A DNA stretch of 64,000 nt from Siphonodentalium dalli (Eukaryota > Mollusca > Scaphopoda > Gadilida > Siphonodentaliidae), in NCBI GenBank assembly GCA_032622095.1, contig CP136064.1, forward strand, positions 197,377,948 to 197,441,947, written 5' to 3'. Both the position numbers and the translations under genes were made by a program. Shown here piece by piece: positions 38,101 to 50,100 of the stretch. Numbering within the stretch: the stretch's first letter is position 1; the number at the start of each line of letters is the position of its first letter. The notes beneath the pieces are model-generated. The model was given only the letters and a program-made list of their open reading frames with translations, had not been told where the DNA came from and did no database searches.

Positions 38101-41100
38101 TGGACTTCAGCCCATTAAAATTTTTATACTGGTTGCGCCCTTAATATTAAAATTTTCGGGGAACTATAGAAATCACCATTGTCTGTCCATCATGGTCCTT
38201 GTTGACTTAGAATTGCTAAATATTTTGGTTTCCAGGTGATAACTTTAGTTCTAGTTATCTGATCTGCCGCCAGCAGCCATTTTGATTTCAAATGTGAATC
38301 CATCGGCACACCTGGCTACCCGCATTTATTGGAGAAATGTTTTGAAAAATTACAGGCATGTTTAGGATCACCTTTAAATGGGAGCTATCGAGTTTGAATG
38401 ATTTTTGATGAAAAACATCGCCGCCCGCAGCCATTTTGAATTTTATTCTGCATAACTAAATCCTTCGGCACACCCGACAGGCCATATCCCTCATCCAATC
38501 GTCACCAAACTTCATGCGGATCTTTAGGGTGACCTCTAGATTGATGCCATTGAATATTTCCGAAATTTGTTGAAAATATGGTCGCCAGTGGCCATCTTGG
38601 ATGTTAATCTTTTCATGACTAAATCCTTCAGCACACCCTACATGCCACATCCCTCATGTGGTTCTTTGGGGTGACCTCTCGATAGGAGCTGTCCAATTTT
38701 TCTGAAATACGTTAAAAACATGTCCACCTGCTGCCATCTTGGATTTCACATTTGAATCCTTCGGCACACACTGCAGTCCACATTTATTGGAGAATTGTTT
38801 GTAATGAAAATAATGTCATTTACACAATACAATCCCTTTTCTGAAACTTTTTGACTTTCCTTCTTTATCATTCTATTGACGGCTCAGCATAACATTATTA
38901 ACGCCTTCCGAAGTTGAGCTACAGTGACATTGTTGTTTCCAGTTGGTTTGTGAATTGCATGATTTGCCCCAATCATCCGTCATTGGTGAATAATGAGTCT
39001 TCAGCAAATTCTCCTTCTAAAGCATCAGTCAAGCATCAATCAGGATTTTCATGAATTTACGATGTGGTTCGCCAGTTATCTCTTGTGTAAATCCTCATTA
39101 CATCTTTATTAGAAATATCTCCCTTCACCTCAATTGTTTACTAGCTGAATGACATTTACTATATTGAATACTCCTTCTTGTATACTTTGATCCTTCAATT
39201 AGACCAGGCATTATACACTGGCAGTGGAATCACTTGCAAATTAGAGCAGGCAATCTAATTTGGCAGTATCATTACTGGCAAATTATACCAGGCAATCTAA
39301 TCTGGCAGTAGCTTACTGGCAAATTAGACCAGGCAATCTGATTTGGCAGCCGCATCACTGGCAAATTATACCAGGCAATCTAATCTGGCATCGGCATCAC
39401 TGGCAATATAGACCACATCTGGCAGCAACATCACTGGCAAATTAGACCAGGCAATCGAATTTGACCTCAGTATCAGTGGCAAATTAGACCAGGCAATCTA
39501 GCAGTGTTCGTGCTGTCGATGGCAAAAGTGGCCATTGGCCACTTTTTTTCGAAAGTGGCCTAAAATAATTTCAGTTGGCCAGACTTTTTTTCACCCAAAA
39601 TGGAGACGGAAAGCTAATTCAAAAGCGCTGAATAGATCGATGAAATAGAATATGAAATATCGCTGGTTTTGGACAAATGGGTTTCGTACTTTGTGTACAA
39701 CCCAAATTGATTTTGTAAGGGGAGCATTGATTGAATGGTGATGGTTATACAAAGGCGATCGCTAATCATCAAAAACCTTAATCTCTGCACTGGTTGTATC
39801 ATTTTTAGCTCGACTTTACTTTGTAAAGTTTGAGCTATTGCCGTGGGTTGGTGTCTGTCATCTGTCCATCCGTCCATCAACAATTTCCTTTGGATCACCC
39901 TACAGGCCACATCCCTCATCCGATAGTGATGGGCGGTTAACCGAGAAAACAACTCGGTTTCGGTTTTTGACAATAAACCGAAAACCGACCGACGCGATTC
40001 TGCTCAAACCGACATTACGTTTTTTTTTATATGTTTATTTTTCACTTAAATCGACTTATTATACCTCCCCAGGTACTTATTAGTTGATATTGTTATCAAA
40101 TTATTGTCCTCTCTGATCAATATTATATCGGAATGTATCCATTTCGTCTCAGATATGTGTTGTTATAATATCGTAGGCGACTGTTTTTGTTCTTTTTCAA
40201 AACATGGCCGAACAACATAACGAACAGTGTTCAACAAAAAGCCCTGTTTGGAGTTATTTTACGCGTCTAACTGGAGACGACTCCGAAAAATGTCGCTGCT
40301 TAATATGTCATAAAAACGTCGTATCAGAGGATGCAAATACCAGCAACCTGGCCAGACAGTCGAAAACTAAACCAAGTAAATGGTATGAACACTTTGATCG
40401 TCTGGACATTCCGATGTGACGTAATCTGGGCAAACCATGTGCAGCTTGTAAACTATGTCGCAACATCAATCACAGACATCAATGTCACACCGCAGTCATT
40501 GAATGTGGGTCAATCATGCACGTGTCAAGAATTGTTACACAGTCAGGTCAAGGACGCCCACTGTTTGTGAATTTTCTGTTTGCGGTTGAATTCTCAGATA
40601 CTATAATGCATATAATATGATAAATATGTTTTAAACATGTCAGAAAGGGATGAACATAATTACATTGAACAGTGAAGATGGGGGTGTTTATTTTTTTAAA
40701 TACCGAATTGTATCATCTTTATGATCTTATCGCATTGGATTCATTTTGCGTCGGCATTTTGTCCTGTTGTTTACCGGTGATCGATCGCAGTTCCTTCCTC
40801 AAATATTCAACGTTATTGGGACATTATTGACTCTAATTACGGTTACTTTGAAAGTATATGCTCAAATTGTATGTATTTCAGTATTATTTCACTAAAAAAA
40901 CGAAAAACCGAACCGAAACCGAGGTTTTTTCTCCCAAAAAAAACGAAACCGAAACCGAACGTAAAAAATCAAAACCGCCCATCTCTATCATCCGATCATC
41001 ACCAAACTTCATATGGATCTTTGGGTTGACCTCCAGATGGGAGCCATCGATATTTTTTTTCATTTTTGTTAAAAAACATGGCAGTCAGCAGCCATTTTGG

Positions 41101-44100
41101 ATTTCAAATTTGAATCCATTGGCAGCCCGCATTTATTGGAAAAATATTTTGAAAATTTACAGCCATGTTTAGGATCACCTCTAGATGGCAGCTATCAAAT
41201 TTTAGCTATAGATATAGAGAAACTAAACTAAAACAGAATAAAAAGTTTGTAAAGAAACTATATTTATCATTTTTTTAAATAAATGTTTCTTACAATTTTT
41301 AGGACATAAAATAAAAAACATCCATTACCTGCAGGGAGCCCCACACATATATAGAAACACATAGAAGAGTGTCGTCTGCTCATGTTTGTCTGGGGCTCTG
41401 TATGGGTAAAATTATAAAATTGTTAAAGAATACAAGAAAAAATTATTAAAATTGTCAAAAATTGTTAGGCCAATGCATTCTCTTATATATGCGAGGCGAC
41501 CTATGGTCGACTCGCATATATAAGAGAATGCATTGGCACAGGGGAAAAAAATCCCAACTTACGACTGGATTTGATATGGCGGGTCACATATAACATTCTA
41601 TATATAGAGGATCTCACATGAGTTTCTATTTTATACGGAATTTATCAACCGAGTTCACTAAATTCGATTTGAGCCGAGGTTTACCGAGGCTCAAATAGAA
41701 TTTAGTGGACGAGGTTGATAAATTGCGTATAAAATAGGACGAGTGTGAGATACTTTTTATCACATGATAAAATAAACGCGAAGCAATGCGAAATATCCAT
41801 CGAAAACAACGATAAAAACCGCAGCGATCGCAAGTCATTTGAAGAACGATGTGACGTCATCGCACGCGCTGATAATAAACGTGTCTCTTATCGATAATTA
41901 TGAAACTGCTTTTATGGGCAAATTATGTGATAAAATTATATCCATACCTTCAATTCAATTTGTTTATTCTCATTCTGCAAAATAACAGCACCATATTTTG
42001 AGGCTTGGATGAATGCACACTTTGCAGTAACTAACATTGTCAACTTCGGCCTTGATTTTCAGTGTCATTTGCAATTTTATTTATAGATAAGTTGAACCAC
42101 AGAAATGAGCAGCTGAAGAAGGCTGTGAACCAGCTTAGTGCTTACAAGTCCCTGCAGGATACCCAGAATACATCACTCGTCAGCACGCAGGAGAAACTTA
42201 CTAAGACGGGCATCGAAAATAAAATGATGGAAACGAGGATGCAGAAGTTTGAGGTACATACTTGTATGTTAAACATGTATTTATAGATCAAAACACTGAC
42301 ATATTATTGTACTGCATAACCCTTTCTATACTAAATGGATTCTCCCCAGTCTGGGTGAACGTCGACTCTATATTTGAAATATAGAGTCTGGAGCTAATGT
42401 CGCCAAAACCATTTCTATTCAGCGAAGAGCTTCCCCAAAATGACGTCACGGATTTTTAAAAATACATCGATGATTGACAGGTGTCCCTACGTGTTATTTG
42501 TTGTGCTTCGCAGTAACAATGGCCGACTCATCGACCCATAGAAGGCCTGTGTCGCCACATAAACTTACAGAAGATAATATTTGTCGTGTGTGCGACTATT
42601 CTTTTTCGGGAGATGAACTCGCTGCATCAACGGGAAAGCTGCATCCGAGAGCAAAAAATAAGGTCGTCATCAAAAATGATGCTTTAGTCGCCTTTAGAAC
42701 TATTTAAAAGCATAAAATTAAGTCATTTCCTCGGTGTTTAACTTTCAGATGACTTTTTTACGACAAATAATTTGATTTGCAAACCATGTTACAATAAAGT
42801 AAATCAAATACACGGACATGAGTGAGTTCTATTTATATTTATGGGAGGCCAAGTTGGTACCATACGCAGGCCTATCTATCAGGTCCAGCACATCCTTCAA
42901 ATTAATCGGAATCGTACCGACGATATTCCGCTCTGTTACTATATTTAGAGGTGACATTATGGGAGTCTCAGCCCACTAACACTTGTTTATTAACCCATAC
43001 GGTTTCATTGGACGGAAAATAATTTACGCAATCAATCAGATTACGGAATCCCGAGGACTTGGAAATGAGATAGCGATGTTATCCGTCAGACCTAATATTC
43101 AATGTTGTAATGAATATTTAGGTATGAGTTTACTCAGACTGGATTCTCCCATTCAGTTATTAAAGTATACATCAAAATGTTCTATTATTCACAAGCCTTG
43201 AAATAGTGTGTCTGTCATTTGCAGAATGAGGTCCCCAGAGGGTGAATTTGGTGATGCTAGCCCGCTATGCGGGGTAGCATCACTAAATTCACTCTCTGGG
43301 GACCTCATTCTGCAAATGACAGACACACTATTTCAAGGCTTGATTATTCATTTGGAGAGGTGTTCAGATAAAATGAGCAGTCGACAGTATAAAAAATATA
43401 AAAATATAATTCAAGTGGAGAAGTATTCATATTCTTTGGTGGGAAATGTTCAGATAATAAGTTCAACAATCTACCTATGGTTGTTTGTTGAATTTATTAT
43501 CTGAACATTTCCCATGGAAACTACTCATCATTGAGCATTTAGTATAGAAAGGGTTAAGGGACATGGTTGGTACAGTAATGCCTTAAATAATTGACTCCTT
43601 AACCACAGCAGAATTATGGGTAATATTTCAGGATTTAGTCGGAAATACGGCTTGTTTCCATTGAGCTTTCCGATGAATGGCAACAAGCCATATTTCCAGC
43701 TAAATCCTGAAAAATTACCCATAATTCTGCTGTGGTTAAGGAGTCGATTATTTAGTGCATTACTGTAGGTTTCTGCTGAGGCATGTCCACCTTAGAATTT
43801 CCAACTGTGCCCACTTCAAAAGCCCCATATATTGAACATTTTCCAACTGATGACCATTTAAGTTCATAACTTTGGCCAAAAGTAGGATAAATATTTGACC
43901 TTTGTTAAAGTGATGTTAAACACTCTGGTAGGGGATCAAATAGAAATTGAGAATAATCTTATTAAAAAGTTATTTATTACGAATATTAACCAAATTGATA
44001 ACGCACACTATTGCATAGCGCCTGAGTACTAACTTATTATCCTGGGGAATCAAACAATCGGAACAATTTTAGGCTGAAAATTCCAACTGTTGAAAATTTT

Positions 44101-47100
44101 GACAAATGTTGACCCCCACCACCACTTCCCTGTCCATTTCATATTGTACACTGGCAGTCAACATGTCAAAGCAACAAATTTCTTGTGATACTGAAATTCT
44201 TTTAAAATCTACAGGATGAAAATACTGAGCTGCGAGCCGCTGTGAGAGACAGGTCTACAGCACTGGGTATCCTACAAGCAAGGGAAGCAGAGACAACAAC
44301 CGTCCTCAATCTGAAGGTAAGATCCGATCTCATCCCTCCCTGATTAAAAATACATTTTATTGAGGCTAATTTTGACCAGTAGCATTTATGAAATCTGTTG
44401 ACTCACACTTATTAAGGCTTACGATTTAGTGTGATGTTGAATACTGTTGAAGGTGTAAACAGTTTCATTTTCACATTTGATTTTGTGTGATATCGTCAGG
44501 TCAATTTGGGAATTTATAATGTTATTTACTAACTTTGTGAGCAAATTGAATTCAGCTATTGCAACACATATCTCGTTATTTTGAATATAACCAACACCAT
44601 GCGACTAGACACTGTCTAAATTAAGTCAAAACATACCACTGAATGGTTAGTGCAATGATGTCATTCAATCATTTGTGGTATTTGCTTAGCAACAGTTGCT
44701 ACCCTTAAAATGTCTTAAATGGGATATTTGGTTCACTATTCTGGTCGGTTATATCTCAAATTTCAAGTTATGGTATTACCTGCATCAAAAAACGCAATCA
44801 CTGGGGTTGAATTACGACGCTATAAGCTATATTTACATTTTCCAGTCAATTCTGGGTAGTTGCCTAGCAACCGTTACAAAGGAGTTGCGTGAGGCAAAGT
44901 CTCGCGATCTTATAATGATCCCTGATCAATGGGGGACAAACCTGTAATGTTTCAGATCTGTGTCACAATTTAAACATAATCAACACCATGCGACTAGACA
45001 CTGTCTAATTAAAGCGGAAATACCACTGGGAGCCCCGGGTCAGGGTGTCCATCGATGTGGGGCATCAGGGTTCAAAGGGTTAAATTCCCAGCAAAAACTT
45101 AGGGTCTCCATATTATAAATGTACCAAAAAGCAATAACTTTGCTCACCATGCACATACAGCTTTGTTCTCAGTTCTATAAGATGACATTGTGCCCACATT
45201 TCCGTTATAGATGTTCGGTTTATGGCTTAATATTTGACTTCCCCTGCACTATATAATCAAACTTTTTCCAGAAATCATGTGGATTTATTACTGGAATAAC
45301 TGGATTAAGACAGATATTCCCCTCGCTGTCGGGCATTCGGACAAATAATTAACTCGGCTTCACCTCGTTGAATTATTTGTCCGAATGCCCGACAGCTCGG
45401 GGAATATCCTATACATATTCTTTTGGGACATATGCATACTAGTACTGGTATGAGAGAGAAGTCAATTCTCCCTGTGACAAAAAAAGGAGAAGTGGCATAT
45501 TTTAGGGAGAAGATATCTCCCAAGTTGCCTTTTAGGCTGGTCCCTGGTTGGCATCCATTGTCTGTCTTTCTGTGCATCCGTCTGTGCGTGGTTCTGTGCG
45601 TCCTTCATAACATTTTCCCCTCTCCAAGTTGAGCTACAGTGTCATTGACAATTTCACTTCATACCATGCTTCAGGAGCGGGAACTAAATGGTGCTAACAC
45701 GTTAATAAACGAGCTGCAGGAACGACTGAAGCAGGTCGATACCAGATGTAAGGAGGTGCAGGGGAGAGAGGATATATCTGTGCTACAGGCTAATACATGG
45801 CGTCAGAAGTGTGACAAAATCAAAGCGGAGCGAGATCAGTACAAAGGTATATTGTGATTTAATATGCAGAAGGGTTAATACATAGCGACAGTATATATAG
45901 TGATTTATTATGCAGAAAGGTCAATACATAGCGACACTATATAGTGATTTATTATGCAGAAAGGTCAATACATAGCAACAGTATACAGTGATTTATTATT
46001 TAGATAGTTTAATACATAGCGACATAAGTGGGATAAAATCAAATTGGAGAGAGATCAGTATAAAGGTATATAGTGAATTATTATGAAGATTTTAATAATG
46101 GGTGGCAGAAGTGTGACGTAATCAAAGCTGAGAGAGAGCATTACAAAGGTATATGGTGATTTATTATGTAGATAGGTTAATACATGGTGGAGACAAAGTG
46201 GAGAGAGATGAGTACAAAGGTATATTCTGAATCGTTTTTCAGATAGGTTGCTTTCTGAATATTCATATAGAACTAAAGACCGTAGTTTCTTTTCATTTCC
46301 AACCCAAACATTTGGAGAAACAAGTAATGTCTAGCATTTCCACGATATACATTGAATTTCCATACTGTTTTAATCTGAGTGCTGAACTTTCTTAAGCATT
46401 AGTAGATCTCATTGTAAATTTAATAGCTGGTTAATGAAGGAAATTTTAAAAAGATCCAGCCGAATGATAATGAAGAGTTTTATTAAATTCAGCGTATATC
46501 TGCGTTATGACCATTCATGTTAATTTCACAAAATTGCTAATTATTTTTGTTTCACTTTTTTTCATAATGAATTTTTTATATATTAATTTACGTATACTAC
46601 CTCCATTGATGTGGTTTCAATTTATAACAGAACAACTGACCAATAAACAAGATGAGGTTGTTGAGAGTGGGACGAGGTTCCACAATATACAGAGACAGAT
46701 GTCATCACTTCAGCAGGAAGTAGTGCTGTATAGTAAGTACATGTCACTGACATATGTTATATATTTCAACACTTTACAAGAGGCTACATAATTTAATTGG
46801 ATAACCAGTAATAACATCAACCTTACCTCCAATTTTGAGTAAAATCAATATAAAATTGATAAAAAACAATTTTAAAATTGATTATCCACTGAGAACTGTT
46901 GACCAAGAATGAAATGAATCAAGTTCCATTTGGGGCCCCAACATTTTTTGAATTTCTACACTATTTTTCTTATATGCGATATTATTTCTTTATTTAGACT
47001 TTCAACTACTTAACTTTCCTTTCAAGGTGAAAGAGAAAAATGTAAGGAGCAGTTACTGGAATCACAGAAATCTAAACAGGATCGAGTGGTGACCGAGTTA

Positions 47101-50100
47101 ACGAATCTCAGAGAGGTTAGTTACTCTAAGAGTTTCCCATAATTATTTAGCTGATTTGTGATATTTTCTATTTCAATTCCTTATGTAGTTCCAAATGCAA
47201 AAGATAAGCTACAATGATACCTAATCATTCATGGTTTCAGCATGCATTTGAGATTTAAAGGGCAGGTCCGTTTTAAAGATTCAAAATAAGCCAAATTAGT
47301 AATATTATTCATTGGAAAGCTTACTCATCAATACATCCCATACAGACCTTCTCAAAATAAGTGGCCCTTTTAACGCGGTCATCAACGTGGTTGTAACGCC
47401 AACGCAACGCGGTCTTTGCGTTGATAACGCGTTGGTGATACGTTACGACTGCGTTGGAAATCAACGGACCGCGTTGTAGTTTAACGCAGACTGCGTTGAA
47501 GTGTAACGCAGACCGCGTTTACTTTAAACGCGTTGCGTTAAGGATCAACGCACATACGTTGGAGATTACAATCACCGCGCCGAAAAGTAAACAGACGATG
47601 AGTCACGTTTTTTCCGCCAAGGAGAAGCCCTCAACTGAACTATATGGATTACGTCTCCGGCCTTGTGTCAATCAGGAGGGTTAAAATTTTATTGCTGTGC
47701 CGACCCACTCACACCCGTGTCCAGATTAGTCTCGCATGAATACACCCACATTCTATCTATTGTCTAGTCAGTTTTTATTCCTCCTCGCCAGGACAGGATC
47801 GTTTCTATTTTCTCAAGGTTGTATCTTTCTGTGTTGCGAGTTTATCGACTCAATATTTATTGTTGATATTACAAACTTGCAATTTATTGTACCCGATAGT
47901 TAATTAATATTTCTCACATACGAAACGGGAACTTTTTTCGTTTCACTGTATCCGTAATTTGTTTCCGTGTTTTCTGTTTTCCTCAAGACGGCTTTATCTT
48001 CCAACAATTGGAATTAAGATGGCCATCTTGACAATGACTAAAGAAGCACATAGCTTACTTGTGGCAAAACCACATAGTGCATATTGTGCCACACATACGG
48101 CGTGATGACTATCATGACTTACAATTGAGGACGCAATGTAGTACGGTATGCGATATCTCCTAATTTCGTGCTACACGTGTTTCACTTTACATAAGTTTCC
48201 GTCGACTCGCTTCGGTTATTTCGTAAGTTCCGTTGCTTTGTATCCTAATGTATACTGCCAAATCATACATGGCACTGCTCTGTTAATTCGCAGAAAGTTG
48301 CACAGGACAGCCATATCCTCCTTTGTAATAATTTACATGAATAAATACGAAAGATAGTACTTGTTATCACTATCAGATGACAATTCACATTTCTTTCGAC
48401 TGAGCGATCTGTAACATTGTTTTAACGATCAATACCTGCGAATCTACGCCCGCCAGTATGTATGAGCGCGTGGTCTTGTTAGACACATGGCAAATGTAAT
48501 AACACATTACATCGACTTCAAGGTATTTAGAAAATTCTGCCTTGTCTATCACGATTAAATATCATATAACTCATTGTATCATCAGTACAATAGTTACTAA
48601 CACTCCGTAACAGGGGGATGGTATTCGTTATCACATATATAACCACACTTCAAATTGATGTGTTGTCTGACGTTCTAAATATTGTGTTGCATTCTTTACA
48701 TCCATGTACAGTGTATGTACAGTTTGGGTTACTACGAACTATTGTTCACCAACTGCAATGAAGTGAAAACTTTGTAGCCTGACACTAAGCCATCTTACCG
48801 TAGGCTCTAATATGCCTCGGCATGGGCGAGCTTGCAATAATGTATTGCACGCCGTAATAGTTCCATACATTGTACATGACAGTCATATGGTATCAGGGCC
48901 TCATGTATGCTGTCAGAACTGACTACTAGTATGCTTACATATGGTGAACAGTTTTCATCCCAATACTGACATACTTTGCAGTTTCATCAGTGAATGATAA
49001 CGGCAAACAGCGAAATAGAAAGAATACATATTGTCACGTGCTCCAGATTCACTGCCAATAGTCTTTCCAGTAGAGACCATCACTTGGCTCACTAACTTCT
49101 ATTTCCACATATATCAAAACGATATTCTGCCAAATAGCTTTCACTCGTGTATGATGCGCAGTTACATGCAACACATTTATATTGCGCAGAATATCAGAAA
49201 GGACTGCATTTATATTGTTACATGTCTAAAGCGAGCTTACATGCGCAGCGTTTATATTGCGCACCTCTACTGCCAATATATTTCCGAAACCGGCCAAGAC
49301 ATGGCTCTTCGTCTATTGTCACATATCCACTGATTATGTGACAAAACGATTCGATACAATCATGACGAAAATGAAGGCATTCGTATCTTCACGTCCGCTG
49401 TAAGCGCACTTTCCTAAAGGAAACCGCCTAGTTCTTGCCTATGTGCATTCGGAACTCATCGTCCTCATATACGAGAAAAGACAGTATCTTACCTGTCATA
49501 GCAGGTAAGATCACGTGGCCAGGGGTATAACGTGATTTTATATTAACCTTACTTTATACTCAATAACCTAGGTTGTATTGTGTTATGTATATTAACCTTG
49601 CTTTGTTATAACTAACAGCATGTCTTGCACCTGGGAGTAGCCTTTGGCGGCTGTTCTGGGTGGGGAAGACTCGTTGTCACGTGACGCTCTTGCTCTCATA
49701 GACATAGCGCACCAGCCAAATGGCCTTCTGACTCTTCCCCATGGTGCAGTGGCCCACATCATTACAAGATGGGGTCCAGTCGATCCCCTGGAATCGTAAT
49801 ACCTTCGGGATACATCCGGGCCTGCTCCTCCGCCGTCATGTGATCATAGTGGTATGTCATCGACATTTATTCCAGTTTGGTCAGGACCACCTGCATTTGG
49901 GGGATTCCATGGAAGGGGCTTCCTCTGATCAAATGGCTCATCAGAACTTATTCCCTCTGGCCTTGGGGGCGCAGCTTGATGATGCCCCAGAATTTGAGGG
50001 GGTGACCTTGGACAGGACATAGCTACTTATCCCAAATGCAAGAGCATTTGTCTTGCGTCGAACCATTTCAGAGTAGGCCTCTTCCACAGTCTGGTATCCC

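Larger units (their letters stand above)
39806..41215. repeat. TAGCTCGACTTT / GCAGCCATTTTGG repeat, interrupted by a hAT element
   Basis: Left part 39806-39923 (TTTAGCTCGACTTTACTTTG, CTGTCCATCCGTCCATCAAC, CCACATCCCTCATCCGA) continues at 40996 (TCATCACCAAACTTCATATG, AGCAGCCATTTTGGATTTC). The hAT insertion at 39924-40987 splits it. Confidence 0.7.
42320..43553. mobile_element. TTAA/CCCTTT element carrying a captured gene fragment
   Basis: CCCTTTCTATACTAAATG at 42320 and its reverse complement ending at 43553. TTAA follows on the right; the left flank is ATAA, one change from TTAA. It contains a promoter-like GC-richer segment and a broken zinc-finger exon (42441-42833), and a 151 bp hAT-type palindrome was inserted later. 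Terminal piece GGATTCTCCCATT(T/C)AGTTAT is shared with 34431 and with the other TTAA elements. Confidence 0.7.

Noticed and set aside
39260-39445. 61-codon frame with repeated LIWQPHHWQ-like words
   Set aside because: It is a translation of the 44 bp minisatellite.
42060-42086. Alternative acceptor TTTTCAG before CCDC62 exon 5
   Set aside because: It adds 26 nt and breaks the frame set by exon 4; the TTTATAG acceptor at 42086 keeps it.
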